Source of the DNA: Lumbricus terrestris
Lineage: Eukaryota; Annelida; Clitellata; Crassiclitellata; Lumbricidae
Assembly (NCBI GenBank): GCA_949752735.1
Contig: OX457037.1
Span: forward strand, 31,662,760-31,726,759
DNA: 64,000 nucleotides
Reading direction: 5' to 3'
Below the pieces are notes generated by a model. The model did no database searches, was not told the origin of the DNA, and saw nothing but the letters and a program-made list of their open reading frames with translations. How positions within the stretch are numbered: position 1 is the stretch's first letter; each line of letters begins with the position of its first letter. The translations under genes were made by a program, and so were the position numbers. Positions 1 through 12,900 of the stretch are shown in pieces.

Positions 1-776
1 GCCTATGTTACATCTCTGTGTAATGGCACAGTTGTTGATTGGTTGCGGTCCTCACCCTGTACGCACAGTATGTTGCTAATGTCGTTTGGGGAACTGATTT
101 TATTGATTGTAGGAATCCGCTAAAGTGTTGTATGTCTGGACGTACGTGTTCGTTACTTTGAACAACACAACACTACACGACACTACACAACACTATGATA
201 CTAAAAATATAAATGTCTGAAATGAATGAATGAATTCGAAAACATTCTATTTTGATATTATATCATGTAACATCTTCTGTGATACTTCTATCACAGTTCG
301 AAAGGTATCATTTGATGATGCTGCATATACGAAAGTATAATTAAAAGTTCAGCTAAAAGATCTGATAGGTCAGGGAAACTACCAGACGGTTTTGGGATAT
401 TACAGGAGTCATTGGAAAACAAAGTGTTCAAACCCACAAAACTACATTTCTGATTGGGGAGGGGTTCTAAGGTGATGGTGACACTTTGGGACGAAGAGTG
501 CAGAATCACTTCTTGCTACCGTGGCAAAGATCCACTCAACCTTCCATTCGGCAGATGGCAGTGGTGAAATGTGCAGCAGGACGTGATGAGCGCCTTGCAT
601 GGCTGCCAGGCAGCTGAATTCAACTCCTGTAATAACTTGTGATCATCCATTCATCCTATGAATTGTAATCTTACCGCTTTGTGTCAGTTTGAATTTTGAA
701 ATTAAAAACAAGGATTTTTATTGTTACAGAATGACGGATTTTCTTGTAAGCTGCTGATGCTTTTGTTATGTCTTAG
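1..776. other. Intron with LINE tail and interspersed repeat
   Basis: No exon found. A GAATGAATGAATG tail near 220-235 marks a LINE 3' end on the plus strand. Bases 580-700 match 57295-57430 (core 'ATGGCTGCCAGGCAGCTGAA' versus 'ACGGCTGCCAAACAGTCAAA'), so they are copies of one repeat family. Confidence 0.4.
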
Positions 777-950
777 GAAAGAGTTCTTCATCTCGAAGTG
801 GAGTTGATTGAGCTGAAACTAAGACGCAGGGTGTCGATGATTGTCAGCCTCATTGTTCTAGTGATGGGTTCATCTCAGGTGGCACGACCCGCGGCTCAAT
901 GGTACGCCGCAAAAGTCATGAAGGCGTGTGCTCAGAGGATAAAATCGGAG
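777..950 (+). CDS. CPLANE1-like exon (first in window)
   Basis: Preceded by a TCTTAG acceptor and followed by GTGGGC. It is 174 bases, exactly 58 codons, phase 0 at both ends. It starts ERVLHLEVELIELKLRRR, contains a hydrophobic stretch (MIVSLIVLVMG) and ends AQRIKSE. It is internal, since it opens in mid-protein with no credible start. The hydrophobic run could be a buried helix or a membrane segment. Confidence 0.65.
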
Positions 951-3900
951 GTGGGCCTCAACAGAATCAGATTCTGTAATCAGATTGTCGAATTACAATG
1001 ATATTCGGATGTTTGCATTTAAGTGCATCTTCGGGATTAACTCATTTCAACTTCTCATGTAGTCGGCCATAGGCAATACACAATAATTATTTTGTTTTTA
1101 CTTATTTTTCAAATTCAATGAATATTGTAAATTCCCAAAATTTCAAATGGACTATTATGACGAAAATAGAGATATTAATAATTGACTAAAATAAATCAAG
1201 TCTGCTGTTTTGCACTAAGAAAATAGTCAATGAATTGTAAAAGTTACTAAATTTGGAATCAAATAAAACTAAATATTGCCAATTAATTGGTTTGAATCTG
1301 GAGATTTTATTGACAAAAGAGGAGAACAAACAAAGTGAGAATCGGACAAATATGTCAAATTATGGCAAAGCAGTTCAACTCTTGTCGTAATTATAATCAT
1401 TCGTTCATTCATTAAGTGAATTTATATAGTACCTCTTCCAGGGACTACTCGGAGGTGCTCCCAAACCACCAAAGCCAAATAAGACTGTCATAGGACGAGA
1501 GAGGATGCCTGAGAAAGAGTTCTAGAAGGGAGCATGGTGTCAAAGGGGAGCCATTCCAGGTTGAGGGTCCCACCAGTGAGATGGCACGGTGCTTCATAGC
1601 GTAGGTACAAGCAAAAGGGACTGAGGAGAAAATAATAATTCATAATAATTCATGATAATTATTATCATAATGCTGATAATAGTAATAACAATAAAAACAG
1701 TAATGACAAAAGCTAAATCAGAAACCAAAACTAACATGATTCCGGTTGTAATAATGATAATAATAATAGTAATAATGATACCTGTTATTTTCTCTGTACA
1801 GATGTGACATATCCATAATGTACATTGCAGAGTTAAAGTTGAAGATGTTTTTTTCCGTAGGGTGGATCTGGTGAGACAGACATTGCCCAGCTATTGCAAG
1901 GTTACGTGTCTTCTAAATCAATGTTCAGCCGAGACGAGAGAAATGCTTCGGTCCAAGTCGTTCTCTCGTCTTTCTGTGATGTCGTTTCCGTTCTGTGGAT
2001 GATGGAAGCAATGGACAAACTGTCGACACTTCTCCGGCAGAAGAGGATGGAAACGGAAAAATCGGTTGAGTATTTCCAGTTCCATTGTCATGTTAGATAA
2101 TGGAACAGTGGCGTAGCAAGGTTTTTGAGGCCCTTGTGCAGGGCTTTCATGTTGGGCCCCTTCAATGTTTGAACCTCAAGATTTCAAACAATAAGGCTGT
2201 GCAAAGCGCCTGGCTTTTGCGATAGACTATTTGCATAGGCCTTATAGCTCACACTCGAAAATAAATTTTAAAATTAACTTATTTTGACTCAAGTTTTGGG
2301 TTACTATAAGGTAAGTCTAAAAGAGGAATAAAAAATTCGGAAATACTGAAATGTTCACTTGGGCGAATACCTTGCGCAAAAAATAATTGAGGTGCCTTCG
2401 TTCCAGAATTATTTTGTGAAGTAACTGGCACACCACAGTAATTTCCGAAGTGCCTCTCTGCTCGGTGTCGATATCCAAAGTCACCACCACCTCAGCAACG
2501 ATCAAACTGAAATCAATTCTATCACCAGGCTTGATGAAGTCATCGGGGTCTTGTGCAGCCTGTACAGTCTGCACAATCCATTCCTACGCCACCGTTGTAT
2601 AGGCCTACATGTAGCCTATGTGGATTTGATCATTTGAATACATTCTGAATATTCCTAAAGTAAAAATTGACTGTGACTGCGAGGCCCCTCTAAAGCCGGG
2701 GGCCCCTGTACACTGCACAGACTGCACGACCTATTGCTACGACACTTCCCCCATGTCTGATGTAGTCATCGTATCGGTGCAAGCTTGCTCTCCACAGACA
2801 ACATAACTGTGGAGATTTTTTGCATTTTGGCTCTCTTATGTACACGTTCTTCTCGTGCTTGACGCTTAGCAACGCCACTTAAATAAGACTTGAGCATAAC
2901 TTGGGGACAGAAAGAGAGTTCCGAACGAGAATTAAAAAATATGCAACTTCCAAGTAAATATACCATTCAGTTATCTTTTATAAGCTTAAATTTCACATTT
3001 TACTACAAAGATAATACATTTTAAACACGTCTGCGTAGACCATGACAAAAATATGTTTATATGACAGCACTACTACTTCCGGCTAAAGACTGCAGAGAGT
3101 AAAGATATTTGTAATAAGCTAATCAAAGCGCATCGCAAACCGGTTGTTTATACATTCCGGCTCAAACCCAAAAAATTATTGAGTGTGTATAGGCCTACGC
3201 AGTACATGTAGGTTTGAATACATTCTGAATATCCGTAAAGTAAAAAATTGACTCTGACCCCGGGGGGCCCTTGACAGCCGGGGGCCCTTGTGCACTGCAC
3301 AAGCTGCACAACCTATTGCTACGCCACTGTAATGGAAAATGCAAACTATATATTGTATGAAATGCTTTTGAAATGTTTTTCACGGATGCCGTGTCAATAC
3401 TTGGGTACAATATCTATCTATCTATCTAGGAATTTATATAACACCCATTCAAGATAAACTATTCAGAGGCGCAGGGAAAGGTCGTGAGTTGTTTATAAAA
3501 GGAGTTAGACAAGTCACACGGAAGGGGAACTCAGTTTGCTAGAAGCACAATTATTCGATTCCTTGTACATTATGCTAATGGTGATAATGTTTGTATGCGC
3601 ACTTGTTATAGCACCCCTTCAAGCTCACTACTCAGAGGCGCTCCCGTCTACAGCGTGGACACTGCATCGGAGTTTCATGCCGAAGCGCTGAGCAATTGGT
3701 CCCTACGCGGTGACTTGAGGTGGATTCGAACATTCAACCCTCCGGCTGCAAGGCAACGAATATACCCACTACACTACCGCGCCTCACTAAATCATTAGAT
3801 TAGCTTAAATTATGACCTGTACTTGAAAGAAGTCTTGTGGTATGACTCTCGTCGCTTCTGTTCACTCTGCAATTCCGTCTGGCAGTCTCTCTTTTCATCC

Positions 3901-6900
3901 TTTGCTCTTCTTAAACCTACTTCTTCTCACGGTGCCTTGCGCACTGGAGATGCTTTTGTGAGTGGTTCAACCTACTCGAGGTGGTTTACAATTGTCAAAT
4001 ACAATACAATAAATTTATTAATTTTTCAAATTCTGCAGGTCAGCGATGACAATTCATCCGTGCAAGGCCGAAAGTGGAAGTTGATCTGTAAAGATGCGCT
4101 TGACTCGGCAATCCATCTCCTTCCGTTCCGTGAAATGTTAAACATCGAACGACACATACACAACATCGTCCTGTCACTCATTCTTGAAATGCCAAGCAAC
4201 ACACGGACGGCAGAAACTCTGGCCGAACACTTTCCAAAGTTGGAAGACCTGGATCCGGAGACCCAGGATAGACTCCAGTCAATTCTCAAAGTCTGGCAGG
4301 GTGATTTCCTGTCCGATGATACGTCGGGAGATGGAAAAACTGGAATGACGATGAATCTGGTTTATTACGAAGCTGCAGCCATCACTGGTAGAAACACGCA
4401 GCGAAAGCGGGTGTTGTTTCCGGATTACGACGAACTTGTCTTTAGGAATTATCCGGAAAGCCACCTGGAGATTGGTTCTAGGCCTTTCGAAAGCTGCGTT
4501 CAATTCGTGCAGTTTCTCTAAATGTTTTACGACGTCTGTCTAGGAAGAACGGTAGAAGAAGCGGGTCACGCCAAATGGCGTTGTCCATTGTTGGAAAAAT
4601 ATTCTGTAGAAGTGAGAAAACGAGAGTTGAATTCATTGCCAAAGAAGGTTTTGTCAAGAACAACATCTGAGATAATCAGCGTCGAAAAACCATTTCAATC
4701 TCAACAACCCATACCAGCAAAGCGGAAGCTGAACGAGGTGAAAGTGGTGGTTGAGGTTCCGAAGATGCACCAGTGGAAGGTTGGGCTTTTCCGCAGCCCC
4801 AGCACTGGCGATGTCTCTCGTCGCTCAGAAGCTGTTATTACTCGTTCGTCTTCTGTTGTTTCGATTTCGAGTCGACTGAGCGAAAAGCAATCTCCGGTGG
4901 AGTTGGATGTGCTGGATGCGGCCTCAGAATTATCTCGAAGCTTATGGAAGAAGGGGCGGCACGGCCTTCATCGGGAAACCGAAACAGCAACAGCAGCAAT
5001 GTGAAGCGGAACGCGAAGGACATTAAACAGGCAACCAGTCTCGTCGAGCAGACTGGTTCCCATCGGGAACTGGAAGCGTTATTGGCGCCGCTCGTTCCCA
5101 GCTGGATGCTGGAAAGGATGGAATTCGGCGAAGGTTTTGGCGAGCTGGAGCGACTTACGGAGTGGTTGATGCATTGCAGTCTCTGGCTGGTCGACAACTT
5201 CAAAGAGACGAGACCAAAGTCGTTCGAAGTGGGTGGAAACGAGGTTACCGTGGCGATGGTTCGGGAAGTGGGGCAGGTTCCCCCGTCTCGGAAGAACTCA
5301 CGAACCGGGTCGATGAAGTCGGAGAGAGGGATATCGAGGGAAACGATCAAGGAGGAAGTGAGCGAGGAGTGGGAAGAGGAGAAGTCATCCGACGTGGAAG
5401 ACGTCATTCCATATACGATCCAACAGAGCTCGAGCTCTCTGACTGTGGTCACTCCCATTCCACGTGAAAGAAATAAGAAACGAAGAGAACACGACGAGGA
5501 ATTGGACGAGATGGCCGTGTTTAACAAGAACTTCCGAGACGGAAAGCAGGATGGGAAGAGGAAGGAGAGGAAAGGGAAGAAGAAGAGCGAGGAGGAGGTG
5601 GTGGTGTTGAAAGATCCCAATGATAAGATCTTTGATAAGGACTTGGAGCAGACGGTTATTTTGTACGACTTCGTCATGAATGAGCTTGAGTCGAGAAGGT
5701 TTTCGGTGGAGGACCCACAGGAACTCCTTGTCATGCAGGCGAATTTTACGACAGCGGAAATCTGAGGTGAGTTAGATCTTTCTCACAGAGTTCAAGTTCT
5801 CTGAAGGTTATTCCATTTAGTATGTATGCGTGGAGGGAAGGCGGATGACCAAGGGTTGAGGATTGTCATGGGTTGAGGTTCAAATCAAAATCAAATCAAT
5901 TATTTCGCAACCAAGAACAAGAAGAAATCTAATCAAGCATCAAAGAAAACAAAGTTAGCAAATATAATGAAGCAGTAGTTAACTAATGATGCCAATAGTT
6001 TCCATTTGGTTGCACAGGGGACTCGGAAGAGGTGTTGCAACCCCGCTAGTTGAGTCCCCATAGGCGGTTATACCATGATGATGATGGCCATTAGGTTGCG
6101 GTAGAGTGGTCCTGGCATAGCCCTTGTTCTTTCTTAGGGCCCTGTAGTTAAGACTTTCTTTTTAAGATATCCCAACTCCACATGGATCATAGTGTGACCC
6201 CCAGTTATTTTTCTATTTTTCTACAATTCACATACTGGTTAGCCCAGATGCATATACCTGTGTATTTGGGGTCTCCTGATATTACCTAGAAATAGGCATT
6301 GGAAGAGGTTGAAACCCCTTGATAACTTGAACCATTTTCTTTAGACTAGTGCTTGAACAATGTGATTCATTTAATTAGTATAATCCCGAGTATGACAGGT
6401 CTATTTAAGCGGCAAATATAATCAGCAATGAGGAATAAACCAAAGCGAGAAGTATGTGCTTTACATTATATGTCCACTCTATATGCACTTTATGCAGTTT
6501 GCTGTAACTGATGATGATGATGATGATGATGATTGATGATGATGATGATGATGATGATGATTGATGATGATGATGGTGATGGTGATGTTGATGACAAAAC
6601 TGACAGTAATGATGATGATGATGATGATGATTATGACGACGATGGTGGTGGGGCGGTGGCGGTGACGTGTTCCATTACTTAATATCTGTCCATATGTTTG
6701 TATTCATAAAATTGCATTTTGTAGGAGTAGGCCATCACCTTTTTTAGCTTTCAACTGGCAGAGAAACTGAAATGGTATTTTAATTGGTATTCCATAATTT
6801 AACCGGCAGACTGTTTTGCATCATTACTGGTTGTAAAGAAATGTGCTTTATCAAGGTTTCTTGTTTTTAGGATGCAGAGGCGAGCGTTGAAGGAAAGCAA

Positions 6901-9900
6901 GAGGAAGAGGTGGATGAGGTGGATAAGGAACTGTGAGACTGCATGCCGGATATGCACTCACTCCAGGTGGCAGTCTGTCTGTTTGCTGCGTGTCTGTCTG
7001 TCCATCGGTCAAATAATTAATTGAGGAAATCTTGTTTTATTTCTATTGCATCCTGGAAATGAATCATATCTCAGTCAGGTTGTCAAATATTAGTGTTCAT
7101 CTCCAGCTCTGGTCTCAATTTTGTTGGGGAAAGAACTGCCACTGGTTTGGTTCGGAAAGGTTACTGCAGCGCATAGGAGAACATTCTAAATGTCTGACCC
7201 AATAGTTTAGTTGTGCCATCTGCAAATTCCAACTTTCGGTCGAAAGCTTCAAAAATAAAATGGAGATTACCTGCTTGCGTCATCTGATTAAGCTGAGATG
7301 CTACTGGTCAGTGAATAATATTGTTTATTTATTTATATTCACTTGTGCATTGTTAATCCTCTTGATAATGACTATAATGATGATGATAATAATACTAATT
7401 TTAATAATAATAATAGTAATGATAGTAATAATAAAGATGATGGTAATAATTAGATTCCAGGCACATATTACATGTCTTCTGAGCCGTCACTCAAAACCTC
7501 TGCTATGTCACATTATGGTATTATCCCAATTGATGTTACAATTATGTATACGTTGTAGGTATGTTTGATGAATATCTGGCAAAGCAGGATGAACTAGGTT
7601 CGGTGGCTGATACGAATGCCAACAGGCCCGCATTAAGGTAGGTGCTAAGGGTGCTGCAGCACCCGGGCCCCCAGCTTTAGGGCCCGAATTTTCGGAAATG
7701 ATTAAATTTCTTAGCAAGAATACTGCAACAATAATGAAAGCTATCGTCGATGAAATTTTGGCAAAGTTCTCCCACACATCCGATTTATTAGCTCCAGCTT
7801 ATGAATTGGTTGAAATCGCAGGAAGTTATTGTTATTGTAAATTTATCTTTGGGAACAGGGCCAGATTAAGAAATGTTGGGCCTGTTTGGAAAATTTTTGC
7901 GGATCTTCGGCCAAACATTTTGATGACCCTTTTTAGTCATTTGGTTGAAATTTGTTAAAAATCAAAAAAAGTTCGGAAATTTTTTCCGCTTGTGCGAGGC
8001 CCCCTAAAGTGTGGGCCCCTGTTCGGCCGAACATGATGAACATGCCTTAATCCGGCCCTGTTTGGGAAGTATCAACAGTGATGGGCTATCTTAAATTAGG
8101 TGTTGTGGGTCAATCATTTTGACTGGCTTCTTTAAAATAATAAGAGAAATAACGTCAGAAGACTTGTTAAGTTGTTATTGGATAACTCTTAAAAATTTTT
8201 CTTAAACCTGTTATATCTTATCATCTTATATTCTGTAGTTTTCTGTCTCCGAGGCTGGCTGAAATGTCCGATGCCCCTCCTCAAACTTTCCATAGGGCCT
8301 ATCCATTTGTTATTATCCAATCCAGCATAATCTGTCGTGGTCCTCCTCTTGTTCGCTTCCCTTCATTTTTTCTTCATGACCGTTCTTCGAAGTGAATCTG
8401 CCCTCAGCCTGTATCCTACTCACTTCCTTTGTCTCGATCTCTTTCACTTTGTAGGCCTACTCTTCTCCGATAATTCCTAGACCTTATAATTGGTGCAAGA
8501 AGATTATGGCGCTCTAAAGAGCGGTTTGCCATGATATTATTGGATTTTGAGAAAGAAACATGATGCTATATTTTATTAGACCAGGAAATAGGAAGAACGA
8601 GCTTATAAATTTAAATTTAAGAATTACGATAAACTGAAAAGAAAAGAGGAAACAGGAATCCAGAGAAACGGACGATAAAACAATGACATGGAGTGCACGT
8701 GATGTTGTTTGGATGTGAGACATGAACCATGAGAGCAAGCAATATAGGGCTAATCATAAGAAGACAGGAGGTCCTCGAAATGTGGACGTGGGGAACAATG
8801 AAGAAAATCAGCTGGAGGGATCATATAGCCTAAGCATATAAGGCTTATAAATATAAATAACAATTGAAGAATCTAGTCGTTCGTTCCTTGTCATGAATGT
8901 CACGCATTGAAGACTTACATCTACTAGTGTAGGAAACTTTTCCTTGGAAGCAATGCGTACCAAAGGAAAAGTATCCCTTGGCTGTATAGTGTATACTCAT
9001 TAGTAAACACGGTATAATTACATGCGTGTGGGAGAACTTTGCCATGGTAGACCAGTGGCTGACAGAAGACTGAGAGGAGGGCCCGCAAGGTTACCACAGC
9101 ACCCGGGTCCCACTAGCCTTAATGCGGCCCTGAATGCCAAGCTACAATATCAGGCAGCCATGGCGCTCCATTCCAAACCAAAGGTACTGGTCTGTGCAAC
9201 TGTGTAACATCCCAAGCAGGGTACCTTAGTAGGGTAGTTAAGAAGGAGACAATGTAATAGATGTTTTCACTGTGTTTTATCAGATGATTGAAGGTTTCAT
9301 TCTGTTGAATGGACATTATTATTATTGTTGTTGTTGTTGTTATTGTTGCTGTTATTATTGTTGTTATTGTTATGTTGCAGATATTACATGGATTTGTTTA
9401 ATAGCTAAAAATTACTTAGCATAAAGATTAATTATATAATTATTATTATTTTTATGATTGTTATTTTATTATTATTGTTGTTGTTATTATAAATTTATTA
9501 TTATTACTAAATATATAATTATTTATTTATTATTATTGATTGGTCAAGATGTCATCCAGTGCTAGTGTTACGATTTTTATTATATTTTTATCAGTGTTGG
9601 GACAGCCATTAGTAATTTAGTATTAATCACTAATAACTAGTTTTAATGATAGTTTTAGTTTTTATTCTGTTAGTGGTTTCACTGTGGTAGGTTGGGAACA
9701 CCTTTAATGAGTATCTTGAAGAGTCACTATATAAATTTGCAATTAAGTTACAATTACTTTGATATTTGAATTTGAATTAAATTTTAAAGTATTTATTGTT
9801 AGTGTTGGTATTAGAACGTTGATTAATGTCAGTGTGTTTACTTGTGTTAAAGATTGTTGACAATAATATATCAGTCTCTTGTACATATATGTTGTGTTTG

Positions 9901-12900
9901 TATAGGAGGAAATGAGTGTATTGAAGAAAGATATGTACACAGAGATAAATGAAGGGGAACTTCATGGTAAGAGTCGCTGTGTTCTGATTTAAAACTTTCA
10001 ATTGACTGACATTGCAGGCTGAAAAGAGGAACCCAATGTTTGGCCCAAGTGTATGTATGTGTGTGTTTGTGTGTGTGTGCGCGCGTGTGTAGGTGTGTGT
10101 GTTGGTGTGTGTTGGCGTGTGCGTGTAGGTGTGTGTGTGTGTGTAGGTGTGTGTGTGTAGGTGTATGCGTATGTGTGTAGGTGTGTGTGCCGACCACTGG
10201 TGACTCTTTCAGCTTACCTAGGATTATTTTGCTAACTGAACTGATGTGATTATTCGTTGTACTGACATTTGACATCATACTATGGACCAGCGCAGAGAGC
10301 ACCTCTGGGTAGATATCTCAAAGAGGTGCTATATAAATTTCCAGGATGAATAAATGCATGAATGAATGAGTGACTATCTCTCAGATTTGATTGTGCAGAT
10401 CTTCCTTCATTCCATCTTCACCGTTTTCAGCATTCTACTCTTTTTCTAAGACTCGTGAATTCATAATCGAATTAGGAATGCAAGTAATTGATGGTTGATA
10501 TGACATGCTGTAGATTCTGATGCAGTTGCTGCAGCCATTAAGAAGTATTATGATGAGAATCGGTTGAACCAGCAGCAGCCACCATCAGGACCTCTTCTGC
10601 CTCCTGATGTATTCATGCAGCTCCGGTTTGCTGAGAGGGATGCTGGCCAGATGACGGATGCTTCACAGGTACTATGACGGAACTTGGTAGAGAATCTTTC
10701 AGAACATTAACGGCTTCGCTCATAATTCGTTAATTTGTTACGGAAATTTATTTCTTGATGGTTACCGCTCAAGAGCGCTCCTGGCCCAACCTCAGATGAA
10801 GAGGATGGTTTTAAGGCTGTGGTAGAAAGAAACCAACTCATGAGTGCTCCCAGCTCAGCCACGGCAAAAGGAACAAGACTTGAGAGATTTATGAAGCAAA
10901 GTGTGATTGGTCAGATGTTATAAACTTTGTAATCACTGTATGTACAATATTCCCTTTGTCAAGTAATGGATATTTACCTGCTTTGCATGCATGCATACAT
11001 ACATACATGCATAGATGCATCTTTAATATGAGAAATGATATTGAATTATAATGGACAACGATGTCTTGAATTTTGTTCGTTATCAGGCAGCTAATGGAAT
11101 GCGGTCCTACCTGAATGTGGTCGACATAAACTCTGAAACCCTGGCTGATATCATGTGATCTGTTCGAGATAGGCAGTCCAGACAGGAGGTTGCCGTGGCA
11201 ACTGGTTCATCATCCGCAGCATCTCCTGCTCGTGCAACATCGGCATCACCATCAAAAGAAAGTGCAGCAGTGAATGGTCCATAGCTTTTTAGTTTTGTGG
11301 TTTCTTATGGATGAATTTAGATGAATTTAAGTGTATTATGGATGGAATTGGATGAATTTTAATGAGATTGGATCAATTTAGATGAGATTTAGATGAATTT
11401 TGGAGGTGATTATTTGTAGTCTTGTGAAATGATTTGGTGTTTTGGTTTGTGTTGTGATATTTAGTTTCATCTAATCAGTTGGCTGAACCTGTGATGCAGG
11501 GTTCTGGCCCAGATGCTGTCACCGTCAATCTCTTCAGCAAGAAAACAGATCCAGCAGAAATGTATGTACCGGTAGATTGCAGATGCACAAACCGTCATTC
11601 ACCAATTGATTGATGGAAACTGGTTTTGAAATGTAAATTCTAGTGAATTGGAATTTGTAGTGAAATGTAATTTATGGTGAAATGTAAATTGTAGTGAAAT
11701 GTAATTTATGGTGAAATGTAAATTGTAGTGAGATGTAATTTATGGTGAAATGTAAACTGTAGTAAATGTAAAATTGTAGTGAAATGTAAGTGGTTTCAAG
11801 GCTGCAATTGCTAAACTGTATTTTGGAACACCCAGATGTTCATCCTAAACATTACATTACATTACATTTGGCCTTTAGATATGCCTTCAATAGCATGTTG
11901 TCATTATTTATTATATGATTATTGAATAAACAATGGACACTGCATTATGGATAAAACCTTAGTTAGTCAGTGGGGGAGAAGATGTCTAAAGGGGAGAGAC
12001 AGAGACCAGCTTAGTGATGGGGGGAAGAACTTGGGATTAAATGACAATGCAATAGAACTGTATCTTGATAATGTCATCCTAGCAAAATTCAAAATGAAGT
12101 CAAGCAAACATTAAGGAATAAAACTAATTGGAAGAGGTAAGTTTTCGGTTTTCATGTGAAAAGTAGTCTTGGTGGGGAAACGTCATAAGAGAATGTGATG
12201 TTAAATTCTCGCTAGTAGGTAAGAAGGCATCTCTGTCTGGTTGCATCTATGACCTGCTGTATAGTGTATATCTTGAGGTTATTGCATTCTATTGAAATAC
12301 TGTTAGTGTTGCACTAATACTTTAGCAGTCAGTGGCGTAGGCAAGGGGGTGGTTTCGGGGGCTCCGAAAAAAGTTTCTTTAAGGTTATTTATCCATTTAA
12401 GTAAGAAAAAATAGCAAAAAACAGGGTTTCCGGCCATAAGCCCCACCCCCCCATCAAAAATTCCTGGCTATGCCACTGTTAGCAGTAATCAATATTTAAC
12501 TGTAATAGGTAATAGGAGTAATGCTATAACATGGTGGTCATATTAATTGTTTTGTATTGTACATGTATATGACCGTTTATAAAGTGCTTCTCAGCAAAAT
12601 CGTTTCAGAAGCACTCCCAGTGTGATCGGCCTAGAGAGAAAAGGCAGGATTTGGGGCAAGAAAAGGATGAGGAAAGACTACCAGAGAGAAAGACGTAGTG
12701 AACTGATGGTGAAAGTGCATTCCATAGAGAGGGACCTGCGCATGCAAAGCATCTAGATTGAGCTATGATAGTGTGACTGCCAAATTGTGCTGTGAAACTT
12801 ACATCTAATTCACTTACTGTTTTCACCTTTGTGTGCAAAGTTTGACATCAGCTGGAAAGTTGAAGAAAAGTGCAGCAAAACCGCGATGGATGGATGAAAT

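Noticed and set aside
3842..4038. Extending the large exon upstream to a start at 3823
   Set aside because: This part is a LINE tail in the intron; the TTCTGCAG acceptor at 4038 gives the right phase with the previous exon.
4495..4670. Alternative frame LRSIRAVSLNVLRRLSRKNG as the true continuation past TAA 4519
   Set aside because: It would need two slips instead of one substitution and soon reaches its own stop; the original frame stays coding for another 140 codons.
4838..5734. 298-codon open frame on the minus strand
   Set aside because: It is the antisense shadow of the large CPLANE1-like exon, Ser-rich because the sense strand is rich in Glu/Lys/Arg codons.
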